Origin: JARFQH01 sp963825595
GTDB taxonomy: Bacteria; Desulfobacterota; Desulfobacteria; Desulfobacterales; SG8-13
DNA: 64,000 bases
Direction: 5' to 3'
Assembly (NCBI GenBank): GCA_963825595.1
Contig: CAWGUE010000020.1
Coordinates: forward strand, 8,741-72,740
The position numbers and the translations under genes are program-made. Below the pieces are notes generated by a model. It was not told the DNA's origin. It saw only the letters and a list, made by a program, of their open reading frames with translations, and searched no databases. This document shows, in pieces, positions 34,500 to 44,305 of this stretch. Every line of letters begins with the position of its first letter. The first letter of the stretch is position 1.

Positions 34500-35585
34500 T
34501 TATCCACCAATGGGCGCCGCCGGTGAAGACTTGATGTACAAATCCCGCTGGGGGAAGGGGATTTCGATGTTTTCCTTCATAAACCTTTTGTAGACCTCGG
34601 TATTGAGCAGATGCGCCACGCGGCCGCGCAGCACCGGTTTTTCCACCCAGCACAACAGCTCGTGGTCGAGGCTCGAATCTCCGAAGCTGCGGAAGCGCAC
34701 CCGCGGCGCCGGGGATTTGCAGACATCCGGATGGCTGTCGGCCACGTCCTTGAGCACCGCCTGAACCTTGTCGATATCCGATCCGTAAGCCACGCCCACT
34801 TTGATGCGAATGCGGTAACGCTCATGGGGACCGCCGGCCTCGTTGGTGATCTTGACGTTTCCCATGATGGAGTTGGGCAACGTGATCTCCACGTCGTCGC
34901 GCGTCAGGATGCGTGTGCTGCGGATACCGATATGCGTCACCTCACCCCGCTCGCCCGAATCGAGAACAATGAAATCCCCGAGCTTGTAAGGGGCATCCGC
35001 CAGGATGAACACCCCCGAGAACAGGTTGGCAAGGGTGTCTTTGGCAGCAAACGAGATGGCCAGACCGAGGATACCGGCCGAGGCCATCCACGCCGTCACA
35101 TTGATGTTCCACGCCAGGAAAATGAAGTAGAGGGCCAGGGCTATGATCACGATGACCATAAGGTTATCGAACAACGGACGGGTGCGATCCTGAATCAGGG
35201 TTAACCGGCTGTCGTCACGGCTCACAAGCCCGATGATCAACTTCATGAAACGTGCGGCGGCCTTTGCCCACAGAAGGATGGCCGCGGTTTTCAGGCCGCT
35301 CAGTGTCACGAACTGAACAGTCTGTGGGAAGTCGAGCCGATCGGCTGCCAGCGCCAGGCCGAAGAGCATGATGCTGACAAATATGGGCTTGTGAAAAATG
35401 TCGAGGATTTGGTCGTCCAGCGTGAACTTCGTTTTTTTCAATAGACGCCTGATGAACCGGGTCAAGAAGATGTCCATGATTTTGGCGAGAAGGAAGAACA
35501 GAACGATAATCAAAAAGGCTTGAAGATAGCGGTTGGGGGCGATTTGCGCGAGCGTGTTCAGCAGCTGCTCTTTGCTGTAATCCAT
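34500..35585 (-). CDS. Small-conductance mechanosensitive channel (MscS family)
   Basis: A 361-residue channel. Three or more N-terminal helices precede the pore helix and the cytoplasmic beta domain: LGLAISFAAKDTLANLFSGV (about 187-206), then LGDFIVLDSGERGEVTHIGI, RSTRILTRDDVEITLPNS and the mixed alpha-beta domain to GRVAHLLNTEVYKRF. These are the core MscS motifs. It releases solutes under hypo-osmotic stress. The start is 35585 because GGAAGGGAAACTC precedes it. The selenoprotein gene follows by 82 bases on the same strand. Confidence 0.92.
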   Translation of the reverse strand: MDYSKEQLLNTLAQIAPNRYLQAFLIIVLFFLLAKIMDIFLTRFIRRLLKKTKFTLDDQILDIFHKPIFVSIMLFGLALAADRLDFPQTVQFVTLSGLKTAAILLWAKAAARFMKLIIGLVSRDDSRLTLIQDRTRPLFDNLMVIVIIALALYFIFLAWNINVTAWMASAGILGLAISFAAKDTLANLFSGVFILADAPYKLGDFIVLDSGERGEVTHIGIRSTRILTRDDVEITLPNSIMGNVKITNEAGGPHERYRIRIKVGVAYGSDIDKVQAVLKDVADSHPDVCKSPAPRVRFRSFGDSSLDHELLCWVEKPVLRGRVAHLLNTEVYKRFMKENIEIPFPQRDLYIKSSPAAPIGG

Positions 35586-35912
35586 GAGTTTCCCTTCCTG
35601 GTTTAAATGGTTCAATGACGCGTCTGCAGAATATACGCATCGCTTCGACTATCAGCGCGGAATTTGAATTTCAAATGATATTTTTTAAGGCCGCCATTTC
35701 CGCAACCGCGGATTCTTTAACGTGTCCAATATGAACGACCAATTTACATTGAAACCTAAAAGGTCGACTTAAAATTGAGAGTATTCTGTTGCTGAAGGTA
35801 CGGATTTCGGTCTCTTGAAGAAGAGCAAGAGAATCATCGCCACCGCTCACCTGTCGGCTCTATATCAGTTTATTTTGCATACTATCTGAAAAATATTCAT
35901 TCAATATATGGG

Positions 35913-36995
35913 CTATGGGTCTCCGACCTTTGACGCGAGGTCCGCGGCCAGTTTTTTGAGTCCATGGGCATCTTCGAGTCCGTCGAAGAAACGTTGAGGG
36001 ATGCCGGCAAAACCGGTTTGGGCCCCCGCGAGAGCACCGGCGAGGATCGCCCGCGCCTGATTTTGACCACCGCCATTGACGGCATGCAGTACGGCCGATT
36101 CGAAATCGTCGTGAAACCGGGCGGCGAGGTAGTAGGCGGCCGGCAGCTGGTGGTAAATGGCGCAGGGCATGCCGTAAACGATGGAAACCTTCCAGGCCGG
36201 TTCGATGCGGATTTCCGGATCTGCCGCCGCTGCGGCCATGTAGGAGGGCGTAAGGAGGGCGTCCGGCGAGGCGAATCGGCCGGCACGGGAAGGGTCGGGA
36301 TCCCCTGGACGCGGCGGCTGGAGATTGCCGCGGGTTACAGCGTGAAAGGGCAGTTCCCCGCTTTTAACCAGCCCCATGAGTTTGCCGGACAGCTCCGCAT
36401 CGAGCGTATGCCCCTGAACCAGAAGACCCAGCACCGCACCGTAGGCCACGGTCATCGACACCACGGTATCGTCTGCTTGAGTAAGGGTGGCGTTTTGGGC
36501 CACGGCGGCGGCGAGCTTAACCGGGTGCAGCGCATAGCGAACCGCTATCGCAAGGGTGCGTTCGATGGCTTCGGTGGTATCTGCATACCCCCCTGTTTGT
36601 CCCCAGGGCAAATTTTGCTGCACGCGCCGTCTCCACGCCTCCCGTATCGATTGGCTGGTGTATCCGCCCGGCCCGCTCATGGGCGTGCCGTCGAGGAGCG
36701 GAAAAAGTTCTTCATCCATGCGGCGACAAAAATCGGATTCATCGTAACCGCCACGGTCAACGAGCGATCGGGCCAGAAGGACGAGGATAAAGCCGGCCTG
36801 AGAGAGCTGACCGGCTTTGAGCCCGGCGTGGTATCGGCCGGGCTTGGGGTCGGTGTAGCTGTCGATCCAATCGCCATAGTCGCGGCGCAGGTCGGCGAGG
36901 TTATAATACCAGTGAGGACCGAGTGCGAGGGCATCGCCGATGAGGGCGCCCATGATGGCACCTGAGGCGCGATCCTGGATGATCTTGTCTGACAT
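35913..36995 (-). CDS. ADP-ribosylglycohydrolase-fold protein with altered metal site
   Basis: A 360-residue protein of the DraG/ARH fold. It opens DRASGAIMGALIGDALALGP (about 8-27), as in DraG, and has ADDTVVSMTVAYGA and AVNGGGQNQARAILAGALAG (about 314-333). In active DraG/ARH enzymes the last motif is GGDTDT with metal-binding Asp residues; here it is GGGQNQ, so the binuclear site is likely missing or remodelled. Such an atypical subgroup is known to me only loosely. ADP-ribosyl hydrolase activity is therefore doubtful. AAAGGGAA precedes the ATG. Monocistronic. Confidence 0.8.
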   Translation of the reverse strand: MSDKIIQDRASGAIMGALIGDALALGPHWYYNLADLRRDYGDWIDSYTDPKPGRYHAGLKAGQLSQAGFILVLLARSLVDRGGYDESDFCRRMDEELFPLLDGTPMSGPGGYTSQSIREAWRRRVQQNLPWGQTGGYADTTEAIERTLAIAVRYALHPVKLAAAVAQNATLTQADDTVVSMTVAYGAVLGLLVQGHTLDAELSGKLMGLVKSGELPFHAVTRGNLQPPRPGDPDPSRAGRFASPDALLTPSYMAAAAADPEIRIEPAWKVSIVYGMPCAIYHQLPAAYYLAARFHDDFESAVLHAVNGGGQNQARAILAGALAGAQTGFAGIPQRFFDGLEDAHGLKKLAADLASKVGDP

Positions 36996-37410
36996 GTCCG
37001 GTTCCCTTTATTTTAGGCCTTCCTAAATAATTCGCGTTGATGGCCGATGATGGAATAAAATTATCTCCTACAGTATTGATCGTATCCATATATTTCAAGG
37101 GCATCTGTAATGTGCGGCCGTCTATCAATGACCACCTTTATCGGATCTTTGATAGGGAGTTTAACCCGCTTCTAAGGCTGGTTTGCCAAATTGTCATCAG
37201 CCGGATTAGCACTTTACATCGGATATCATTTGCACTAATAACGAATATAGGCTCTCATCAAACTCTGTCTCGGCTCTTCTTCGTCCGGTTCCACCCGCTT
37301 TTGCTTCTGATACTTGTCAATCGGTCTGAATGCTTCTTAACCGGAGCCAGTTCCCGTAGACATATTATCCAATAATAATAGGGGCACCATCAGAACCAAG
37401 GAGGGGTATC
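36996..37410. other. Intergenic region
   Basis: About 415 bases between divergent genes. Contains no recognised RNA gene or repeat. CAAGGAGGGG at the right end is the ribosome-binding site for the next gene. Confidence 0.5.
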
Positions 37411-37725
37411 ATGGCAATAACCGTATTGATCAGGCGCACTTTTAACGATTCTAAAAAGGCGGACAGGCTTGCCCCGTTAATCGTCAAACTGCGGTCCCTT
37501 GCGACCACACAACCGGGTTATCTTACCGGGCGGACATTCCGCTGCCTGGATTGCCCGGGCGAATATCTCGTTATCAGCACCTGGCACAGCCTCGATGACT
37601 GGAACCGTTGGCTGAACAGTGGCGAACGCCGCGCGCTGCAAGACCAGGTGGATGAATTGCTGGGTGAAAAAGCCGAGTACCGGATCTATGAACCTCTCGT
37701 GGGCGGCATCCTCCCGAAATTGTAG
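37411..37725 (+). CDS. Antibiotic-biosynthesis-monooxygenase (ABM) fold protein
   Basis: A 104-residue ferredoxin-like-fold protein of the ABM type: ITVLIRRTFNDSKKADRL, RSLATTQPGYLTGRTFRC (about 34-51), VISTWHSLDDWNRWLNSGER (about 57-76), ALQDQVDELLGEKAEYRIY. The Trp-rich middle and the final strand are typical. Members bind haem or aromatic substrates or act as small quinol oxygenases. Here no partner shows what it does. AAGGAGGGG precedes the ATG. Confidence 0.83.
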   Translation: MAITVLIRRTFNDSKKADRLAPLIVKLRSLATTQPGYLTGRTFRCLDCPGEYLVISTWHSLDDWNRWLNSGERRALQDQVDELLGEKAEYRIYEPLVGGILPKL

Positions 37726-38058
37726 CATAAGGCAGCGCGTTCGCCCCAACAACGAAGTACCATCTGACAGGCTGCCGAAATAGTACTGCGCTCGGGCATA
37801 AACGGCTAATGGCTGCACCGGGGGCTCTGATGCCGTTTCAGATAATGTGCTCATTTACGAATTTCGAAATCGCTCTTTTTACTTTCTCAACGACTGATGC
37901 GAATAAGTATCCGGCGCAAGGATCTTGAAAAACGTTACGACGGGGCCCTTAAAATACTTAAAAGAGAACCTGCGCGAATCGCCGTCAACACAGCCAAGTC
38001 ATGATAGTTTGTCACCCCCCTTGTATAACGACAAGCATACGGCTTTTGGTATCGTATG
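37726..38058. other. Intergenic region between convergent genes
   Basis: About 330 bases. No terminator with a clear T-run, RNA gene or repeat was recognised. Confidence 0.45.
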
Positions 38059-39156
38059 TTACTGATCAGCAATGCCCCCCAGCTGGGGCACATCGTTTTT
38101 GCTCACTCCGTGTTCATCAGCTTTGTCTCTTGCCCAGTCCAAATCTTCCTCATTGGCGTCAAGGCCGTTTTGCTGAACATCACGCCTGCTTTCGAACACC
38201 AGTTCGGTAAAAAGGGCGAAATGATCCGAGCCGAAGCCTCGTAGCCGACACATGCGGGACAACGTGAAATGGTCGCTGTGAAACAGGTGGTCTAGCGGCC
38301 ACCGCATGAACCAATAGTCTGCATGAAAAGTGTTGAACATGCCACGGCCGACGCGGGGGTCAAGCAACCCGCTAATCTTCCGGAACAATCGAGTTGTCTC
38401 GGACCAGGCCACGTCGTTCAGATCTCCAGTCACAATGACCGGAGCGCTCGTTTCACTAACACTTCTGGCCACGATGACCAGTTCTGCGTCACGCTCCGAG
38501 GAATCTTCTTTTTGTGTTGGACTAGGCGGCGCCGGATGCAGGAAATGAACGCGAATCCTGTGGCTTGACGGCAGAACCACCAAAGTATGCATCGACGGTA
38601 TGTCGGGCTCTACCAGGTATTCGATTTGGCTGTCCATAAGCGGAAGCCTGGAGTAAACGTGCATTCCGTATAGATTGTCGAGCGGACATTTAATCGTGTA
38701 GGGATAGTCTGGTTCCAGTGCATCCAACCTTGCCTGCCACCAGGCATCAGATTCCAGGGTGACGATGATGTCCGGCGCATTTTCGCGCACCAGTTCAATC
38801 AGGGCTTTCGCGTTACGATTCGGCGTCAGGATGTTGGCAGTCATGATCCGGATCAACCAATGGCGATTGACATGTACTGCGGACTTCACCTCAACCGGAA
38901 ACAGTCGCGTGTATGGAGCAATCCACCACCCATGGTAGAATAGACACAACAGGGTTGCGAAGAGCAGCCCCCATGTTGTAGGATACGATGGATCAAGCAA
39001 AATCATTTCCACCAGAAGCAATAGCAAAGACATGACGAAAAGCTGCAATCGCGGAAAGTCAAGAGAGCGCACCCACCACGCTTCATGGCGCCATAAGGGC
39101 AGCAGCGTAAGGGTTGCAAGAAAGGTGGTAGCTATCAGGGATAACGCAATTGCCAC
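38059..39156 (-). CDS. Membrane-anchored endonuclease/exonuclease/phosphatase family protein
   Basis: A 365-residue protein. Two or three N-terminal membrane helices (to about residue 85) precede an EEP domain. Its active-site residues can be followed: IMTANIL (Asn, about 108), TLESDAWW (Glu, about 131-138), VIVTGDLNDVAWSETTR (Asp and Asn, about 243-259), WPLDHLFHSD and RGFGSDHFALF (catalytic His). Members act on DNA, phosphoinositides or other phosphoesters. A periplasmic orientation of the domain is likely from the helix layout. Substrate unknown. Confidence 0.87.
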   Translation of the reverse strand: MAIALSLIATTFLATLTLLPLWRHEAWWVRSLDFPRLQLFVMSLLLLLVEMILLDPSYPTTWGLLFATLLCLFYHGWWIAPYTRLFPVEVKSAVHVNRHWLIRIMTANILTPNRNAKALIELVRENAPDIIVTLESDAWWQARLDALEPDYPYTIKCPLDNLYGMHVYSRLPLMDSQIEYLVEPDIPSMHTLVVLPSSHRIRVHFLHPAPPSPTQKEDSSERDAELVIVARSVSETSAPVIVTGDLNDVAWSETTRLFRKISGLLDPRVGRGMFNTFHADYWFMRWPLDHLFHSDHFTLSRMCRLRGFGSDHFALFTELVFESRRDVQQNGLDANEEDLDWARDKADEHGVSKNDVPQLGGIADQ

Positions 39157-39962
39157 AGAGTGCCAACCTCTTCCGACCTGATGACTTCAGTCTATTTTTT
39201 CCGTTTCATTTCTCCAAGGATCTGGTTGTTCAACATTTCAAAAGTGAAGGGGCTGAACTCTCCAAATCTGCCGATCCCAAGTATCCGAATCAATCCCGCC
39301 ATTCTGCTTTCCTTGTAACGCGTGTCATTGGATCTGTTTAAATTACACTGTACTATACAATCGTATCATTCCTATACGAATCAATGGTATTATTCAATAG
39401 GTTGGATTGTATATTCCATTCTGCGATTTTCTAAGCGATCCAATGCGAAAAAAGTATCATTTGATATGCGCAAACCTATTTCTATGATTGTGGATTTGCT
39501 CAGGGCACTTTACTTTCAACATCATATTATTTATCTTGAAGCTTGATATCATTTCGTCCGACAACAAACGATTCACTGTCAATTTCCGCAACCAAAAAGA
39601 GACAATGTTTCAATTTTTTTCTCTTGCCGGTCAAAATGTAAAATGTCTCGCTTGATTGTCCGACAATTTTAATTTAAAGGTATTGTTAATCTGTCAGGAA
39701 CAAGCCCTGCTGAATACCATCAGAAGTGTTTTCAAAACTTCAAATCACCCCAGAGTACAAGGCGTGGGACGACCTAAAAACGCAGCTACACGGGCGTGAG
39801 TATCTATTGTCCGGGGGCAGGGTTTCCTGACACTGCTTGACTGAGGAGGACCACAACACCGTGACTTGTCCGCCCGCCTGAGGCGGGTAAACCTTTGGCG
39901 GATGGGGTGCTCTTCGGGGCGCTGCACTTCTGATGAAATACGCGAATCAAAGAGGAAGAACG
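39157..39962. other. Long AT-rich intergenic region
   Basis: About 800 bases. TATACAATC (39354-39362) and GATTGTATA (39405-39413) form an inverted pair enclosing CGTAT/ATACG. A hairpin CCGCCTGAGGCGG lies near 39872. No plausible gene: frames here are short and have no ribosome-binding site. It may hold operators for the flavoprotein gene. Confidence 0.5.
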
Positions 39963-41648
39963 ATGCGGTTTGAACTTCCAGAAACGGTATCCTGCGATGT
40001 CCTTGTCATCGGTGGGGGCGGAGCCGGTTTGAGATCCGCCATTGCTGCGGCATCGAATGATACCCGGGTCGTGGTTGTTACCAAGGCAAAAATCGGTCGT
40101 GCGACCAACACCTACATGTCCAAAGCCGTCATCGCCGCTTCGGGTTGGGGTGAGCCGGGTGACAACCCCGAAGTGCACGCGAATGATACCGTCAGAAGCG
40201 GGCGCTTCCTCAACGATCCGGCCATCGTGGCTCGGATCACGCAGCAGGCCAAGTCCGAGGTGGCATTTTTACGTAATTGCGGGGTACGGTTCGATATGGA
40301 AAAGGATCGGCCCAAACTGGTGCGAATTCCCGGACATCGCTATGCTCGCCATGTTTACGGGGCCAACTGGGTCGGCCGAGATTTGGTGTTGCCGTTAGTG
40401 CGTTATGCCACCCAAATGGGTGTCAGATTTTTGGAACATGTCTTTGTCACCCGCCTGCTGGTGTCAGGCAATCGTATTGGCGGGGCCACCGGCATAAGCC
40501 GGGATGGCCGCTTAATGATTTTCATGGCGCCGGTCGTTGTTTTGGCCACCGGCGGCTATGCCCAGATTTACCTGAATACCAATAATGCTCCCGGTATTAC
40601 CGGTGACGGTCAGGCCTTGGCGTATGAGGCCGGGGCGACCCTGAAGGATATGGAGTTTGTCCAGTTTTATCCTACGGCACGAGGCCGGCGCGGTAGCCGG
40701 CTGTTGTTATACGAAAAAATGCTGGCACAGAAAGGCGTGGCTTTGCGAACCGACGGGGGTGATGATATCCTCGAGCGCAACGGTATTGTCCATCCCATGT
40801 CGGTGACGCGGGATCAACTGTCCCAGCTCATGATGCAGGTAACCTTGGGACAAGATGCCTGTGGCGCGGATGCTGGAGACAAAAACACCCAAGGGCTGGA
40901 GGCCGGAGACAGGAGTGTCTGGATGGACTTGGCGGCGCTTACAGATGAAAGGGCCCGTGAGTTGACCCCGCTGCTGCCCAAGGCGTATTGGAAAGGGCAA
41001 AAACGCTTCAAAGTCATGCCCACGACCCATTTTTGCATGGGCGGCGTCGTCACCGATGACCGTGGCCGGACATCCGTGAAAGGCCTCTTTGCGGTTGGAG
41101 AAGTGACGGCCGGCGCCCATGGCGCCAACCGGCTGGGGGGGAATGCCCTGGCGGAAATCTTTACCATGGGTTCCCGGGTCGGAGAAGCGGCGGGAAGGCA
41201 GACAATAGAAACGCCGGAGCCGGTGTCGATTGGAGACCGGGCCGAAAATGAAAAACGACGACTGGAGAAATTGTTTTACGGTAAGGGCGTTCGTCCCGCC
41301 CGGTTGATCGAAGACCTGAAAACAGAGATGTGGCATAAGGTCGGCATTATCCGGGAGAAAAACGACATCCAGGCGGCTTTGGATCGAGTTTGCGGACACT
41401 GGCCCCGAGCCTCTATCGCAACCCCCGGGGATCTGATAACCTATCTGGAATTTGAAAATATGCACCTCGTGGCTGAAATGGTCGGTCGGGCGGCCCTTGA
41501 GCGTAACGAAAGCCGGGGCTCCCACTATCGCATCGATTTTCCCCGGGAAGACAGCGACAATTGGTTAAAAAATATCATTCTATCTAAAGGCGCATCAGGC
41601 ATGGCGTTAAGCACCGCGGCAGTGACGGAATTAAAAAAACAGAGATAA
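39963..41648 (+). CDS. Fumarate-reductase/aspartate-oxidase-type flavoprotein
   Basis: A 561-residue FAD protein. It begins VSCDVLVIGGGGAGLRSAIA, with the dinucleotide fold, TKAKIGRATNTYMSKAVIAA (substrate/FAD contact), then VVVLATGGYAQIYLNTNNAP (about 198-217), GDGQALAYEAGATLKDMEFV (about 220) and the C-terminal TTHFCMGGVVTDDRGR plus GLFAVGEVTAGAHGANRLGG (about 378-400). These are SdhA/FrdA/NadB/AprA superfamily marks. Which acid it oxidises or reduces is not clear. No iron-sulfur or cytochrome subunit is next to it. The start is 39963 (GAGGAAG upstream); an ATG at 39933 has none. Confidence 0.87.
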   Translation: MRFELPETVSCDVLVIGGGGAGLRSAIAAASNDTRVVVVTKAKIGRATNTYMSKAVIAASGWGEPGDNPEVHANDTVRSGRFLNDPAIVARITQQAKSEVAFLRNCGVRFDMEKDRPKLVRIPGHRYARHVYGANWVGRDLVLPLVRYATQMGVRFLEHVFVTRLLVSGNRIGGATGISRDGRLMIFMAPVVVLATGGYAQIYLNTNNAPGITGDGQALAYEAGATLKDMEFVQFYPTARGRRGSRLLLYEKMLAQKGVALRTDGGDDILERNGIVHPMSVTRDQLSQLMMQVTLGQDACGADAGDKNTQGLEAGDRSVWMDLAALTDERARELTPLLPKAYWKGQKRFKVMPTTHFCMGGVVTDDRGRTSVKGLFAVGEVTAGAHGANRLGGNALAEIFTMGSRVGEAAGRQTIETPEPVSIGDRAENEKRRLEKLFYGKGVRPARLIEDLKTEMWHKVGIIREKNDIQAALDRVCGHWPRASIATPGDLITYLEFENMHLVAEMVGRAALERNESRGSHYRIDFPREDSDNWLKNIILSKGASGMALSTAAVTELKKQR

Positions 41649-41869
41649 GGTCACCCTATATATGAATAGAACCTAAATTGAACGATTGTCGAGACTTGCC
41701 CACCTCCGGCGAGGTTGCTGCAGTCGCAAGGAAGATGCCGTTTCGCCCTTTTAAAATTTTAAACACCCAGTTTAGGAAGAATTAAGTATCATTTAAATCC
41801 GTGTGGACACCTGGATATCGCTTTCCAGTAAACACCATCCGAATGCCGTATTACAGTGAGGTGATCGTT

Positions 41870-42682
41870 ATGTTGGCGTATTTTTCCGGCTTGCATCCAG
41901 TTTATCAGGCACTTGTTGCAACCCTGTTTACCTGGTTTATGACGGCTCTAGGTGCAGGGTTAGTATTCTTTTTTAAAACCATCAGGCGTAAAATGTTGGA
42001 CGCAATGCTTGGTTTTGCTGCCGGGGTAATGATTGCAGCCTCATACTGGTCCTTGCTTGCCCCGGCAATTGAAATGTCTGAAGGATCAAACCTGCCTGCC
42101 TGGGTTCCGGCGACGTCGGGGTTCCTATTAGGGGGTGCTTTTCTTTGGTTTATCGACAAACTACTGCCCCATTTACACCCTGGTTTTCCCAAAGAAGAAG
42201 CTGAAGGAATCAGCACCAGCTGGCGCAGAAGCGTATTGCTGGTTTTGGCCATTACGATTCACAATATACCGGAAGGTTTGGCAGTCGGTGTGGCCTTCGG
42301 TGCCTTGGCCGCCGATTTGCCGGCAGCCTCGCTTGGCGGCGCTATTGCCCTGGCCCTCGGTATCGGAATCCAAAATTTTCCGGAGGGCACCGCGGTCTCG
42401 GTACCTTTGCGCAGAGAGGGCATTTCAAGACTGAAAAGCTTTTGGTACGGGCAACTCTCCGGCGTTGTCGAGCCAATAGCCGGGGTGCTGGGTGCCGTGG
42501 CCGTAATTTACATGCGGCCGATTCTGCCTTATGCACTGGCGTTTGCTGCCGGAGCCATGATTTATGTCGTCGTAGAAGAATTGATTCCGGAATCTCAGCT
42601 AGAAAAACACACCGATGTGGCCACCACCGGGGCAATGCTGGGCTTTGCCGTGATGATGACGCTCGACGTCGCTTTAGGTTAG
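41870..42682 (+). CDS. ZIP-family divalent metal transporter (ZupT-like)
   Basis: A 270-residue, eight-helix transporter. The signature metal-binding helices are TIHNIPEGLAVGVAFG (about 149-164) and GIGIQNFPEGTAVSVPLRR (about 178-197), the paired HNxPEG/QNxPEG motifs of ZIP proteins. It probably imports Zn, Fe or Mn. ATG 41870 is chosen because GAGGTGA precedes it; an upstream ATG adds a leader. It is followed 87 bases later by the Ntn-hydrolase-like gene. Confidence 0.9.
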   Translation: MLAYFSGLHPVYQALVATLFTWFMTALGAGLVFFFKTIRRKMLDAMLGFAAGVMIAASYWSLLAPAIEMSEGSNLPAWVPATSGFLLGGAFLWFIDKLLPHLHPGFPKEEAEGISTSWRRSVLLVLAITIHNIPEGLAVGVAFGALAADLPAASLGGAIALALGIGIQNFPEGTAVSVPLRREGISRLKSFWYGQLSGVVEPIAGVLGAVAVIYMRPILPYALAFAAGAMIYVVVEELIPESQLEKHTDVATTGAMLGFAVMMTLDVALG

Positions 42683-42769
42683 ACCGCATGTTTCATATAC
42701 AAGGCGAATCCTATTCCGGCTTGACAAATGCATTATATTGTCAGTGAATTTGTCGAAAAGGAGATCACT

Positions 42770-43399
42770 ATGTCACAGCTTATCGCGTGTAAAAACCGTC
42801 ACGGAATCGTTTTGGCCACCGACAGCAAGGCGATCGATGTTGATGCTTCCGGAAAAATCATGGAATACTCGATTTCGCGGCTGCTTCCCTTAAACGATCA
42901 TACGGCCATTCTCGCCGGAGGGGCTGCGGCTGGGGAAAGCATGGCCAAGGCGTTAAAGGGGTTTATTGCAGATGAAAACCTGGCTGATGTGGATGCGGTC
43001 TACAACGCGGCCCTTCCCTTTCTGGCATCCGAATATACCGATTTTATGAGTAAAACCTGTGAAATCCAACCGTTGGATCCCGTGCATCAAGTTCATTTTA
43101 TCCTTGCCGGTCGATCTGCGCGGGACCCCCAAAAGCCATTCAAAATGTATTTTCTCTGGACGAAAAAGAAGCTACCCCAATTGGACGGAGACGAAATTAC
43201 TGCGGCATTTACGGTACCGAGGATTATTCGGCTGGAGTACAAATTAAGCCAAATGGTGGCAGAAAACGCCGGCATCGATAGGATGCAGGACGTGATCCGT
43301 GATGGAATGGCCTTGCAGGCTGAAAAGAACGAAGAAGTCTGCGGGCCTTTCCACTATGCCGTCATTACCAAAGAAGGCATCAAGATTACCAAAAGCTGA
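42770..43399 (+). CDS. Proteasome-fold Ntn-hydrolase-like protein, free-standing
   Basis: A 209-residue protein resembling a proteasome beta-type or HslV-type N-terminal-nucleophile hydrolase. MSQLIACKNRHGIVLATDSK (1-20) follows the beta-subunit start: Ser2 would be the N-terminal nucleophile after Met removal, and Asp18 occupies the conserved Asp17 place. AILAGGAAAGESMAKALKGF (about 46-65) and a long C-terminal region follow, ending VCGPFHYAVITKEGIKITKS. Lys29 is near, but not exactly at, the usual Lys33. No HslU, ARC or proteasome partner is seen. A chaperone-independent amidase or a decoy fold are both possible. AAAGGAG precedes the ATG. Confidence 0.65.
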   Translation: MSQLIACKNRHGIVLATDSKAIDVDASGKIMEYSISRLLPLNDHTAILAGGAAAGESMAKALKGFIADENLADVDAVYNAALPFLASEYTDFMSKTCEIQPLDPVHQVHFILAGRSARDPQKPFKMYFLWTKKKLPQLDGDEITAAFTVPRIIRLEYKLSQMVAENAGIDRMQDVIRDGMALQAEKNEEVCGPFHYAVITKEGIKITKS

Positions 43400-43525
43400 A
43401 GCCCGCATTAAACGGCTTATGCAAAATGGCATCGTACAACATCCTTGACCCACAACCGATCTTGCCACCCAATTGGTCAAAGGCCGAATTCAGGGATCAA
43501 TTCGAGGAAGTAAGTTTCCATCTTG

Positions 43526-44305
43526 CTACGGCCGCCGAGCAACGGCGAGCAACCGGTTGTTCATGCAGCCCAGGTCGACCTCGGGTTCCTGGGGGTCGTC
43601 CAGGCTGTGGACGCTGACGTCTCTGAAACCGGAGTGTGCCAAAAGGTCCGCCAGTTCCCGGGCACCATAAAGTCGGATGCAATAGGTTGCGTCGCGGATC
43701 ATCCCCCGTTCTTTGCTCAACACCATCTCACGCGCACAGACACAATTGTCCCGCAATTCGCGCTGGCGGCAGACCACGACGTCGGCGTCGATCTCGTGCC
43801 AGGCTTTGCGCGCCAGGTGTGTTCGGACGGCCTCGCCGTCGGTGACATCCAGCAGCAGCCAGCCCCCCGCTTTGAGAAGCCGCCGGCTTTCCTTTAAAAT
43901 CAGCCGGTCGGCTTCAGGGTCGGTGATATAACCCAGAGAGTTGCCCAGCAACAACACGTGATCGAAAGACTTGGATTCCAGCCGGGTCCAGCGGGCATCA
44001 CCCTGGACAAACCGGATGGGGCAGTTGTGGCATTCGGCATTTTTAGCGCCGATCCGCAGTAACGTTTCCGAATAATCCAGGACAGTGCAGTGCTGATATC
44101 CGCGTCGGCACAGTTCCAGGGTGTGACGACCGTGTCCTCCGCAGAGGTCCAGAACGTGGTCTTCGGGGGACATGGGCAGAAGGCGGCTGAAAACGTCGAC
44201 TTCTCGGCGGGTGATGTCGTCATTGCTCACGGTGCGGGCGTCGGTGACCAGGTAGACCTCGTCGAAAAGCGTCTTCCACCAGTCCGGGTCCACGTGAATG
44301 GTCAT
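43526..44305 (-). CDS. Class I SAM-dependent methyltransferase
   Basis: A 259-residue Rossmann methyltransferase. Motif I is HVLDLCGGHGRHTLELCRRG (about 49-68), the SAM-binding loop. VTVLDYSETLL-like residues follow (YQHCTVLDYSETLLRIG), then KSFDHVLLLGNSLGYI and LKAGGWLLLDVTDGEAV. The substrate is unknown. The start codon overlaps the stop of the ATP-grasp gene (ATGA), so it is translationally coupled and likely acts on the product of that enzyme (inference). Confidence 0.9.
   Translation of the reverse strand: MTIHVDPDWWKTLFDEVYLVTDARTVSNDDITRREVDVFSRLLPMSPEDHVLDLCGGHGRHTLELCRRGYQHCTVLDYSETLLRIGAKNAECHNCPIRFVQGDARWTRLESKSFDHVLLLGNSLGYITDPEADRLILKESRRLLKAGGWLLLDVTDGEAVRTHLARKAWHEIDADVVVCRQRELRDNCVCAREMVLSKERGMIRDATYCIRLYGARELADLLAHSGFRDVSVHSLDDPQEPEVDLGCMNNRLLAVARRP

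Noticed and set aside
35964..36965. 333-residue open frame on the plus strand
   Set aside because: Antisense to the ADP-ribosylglycohydrolase-fold gene. The long frame reflects codon bias in GC-rich coding sequence.
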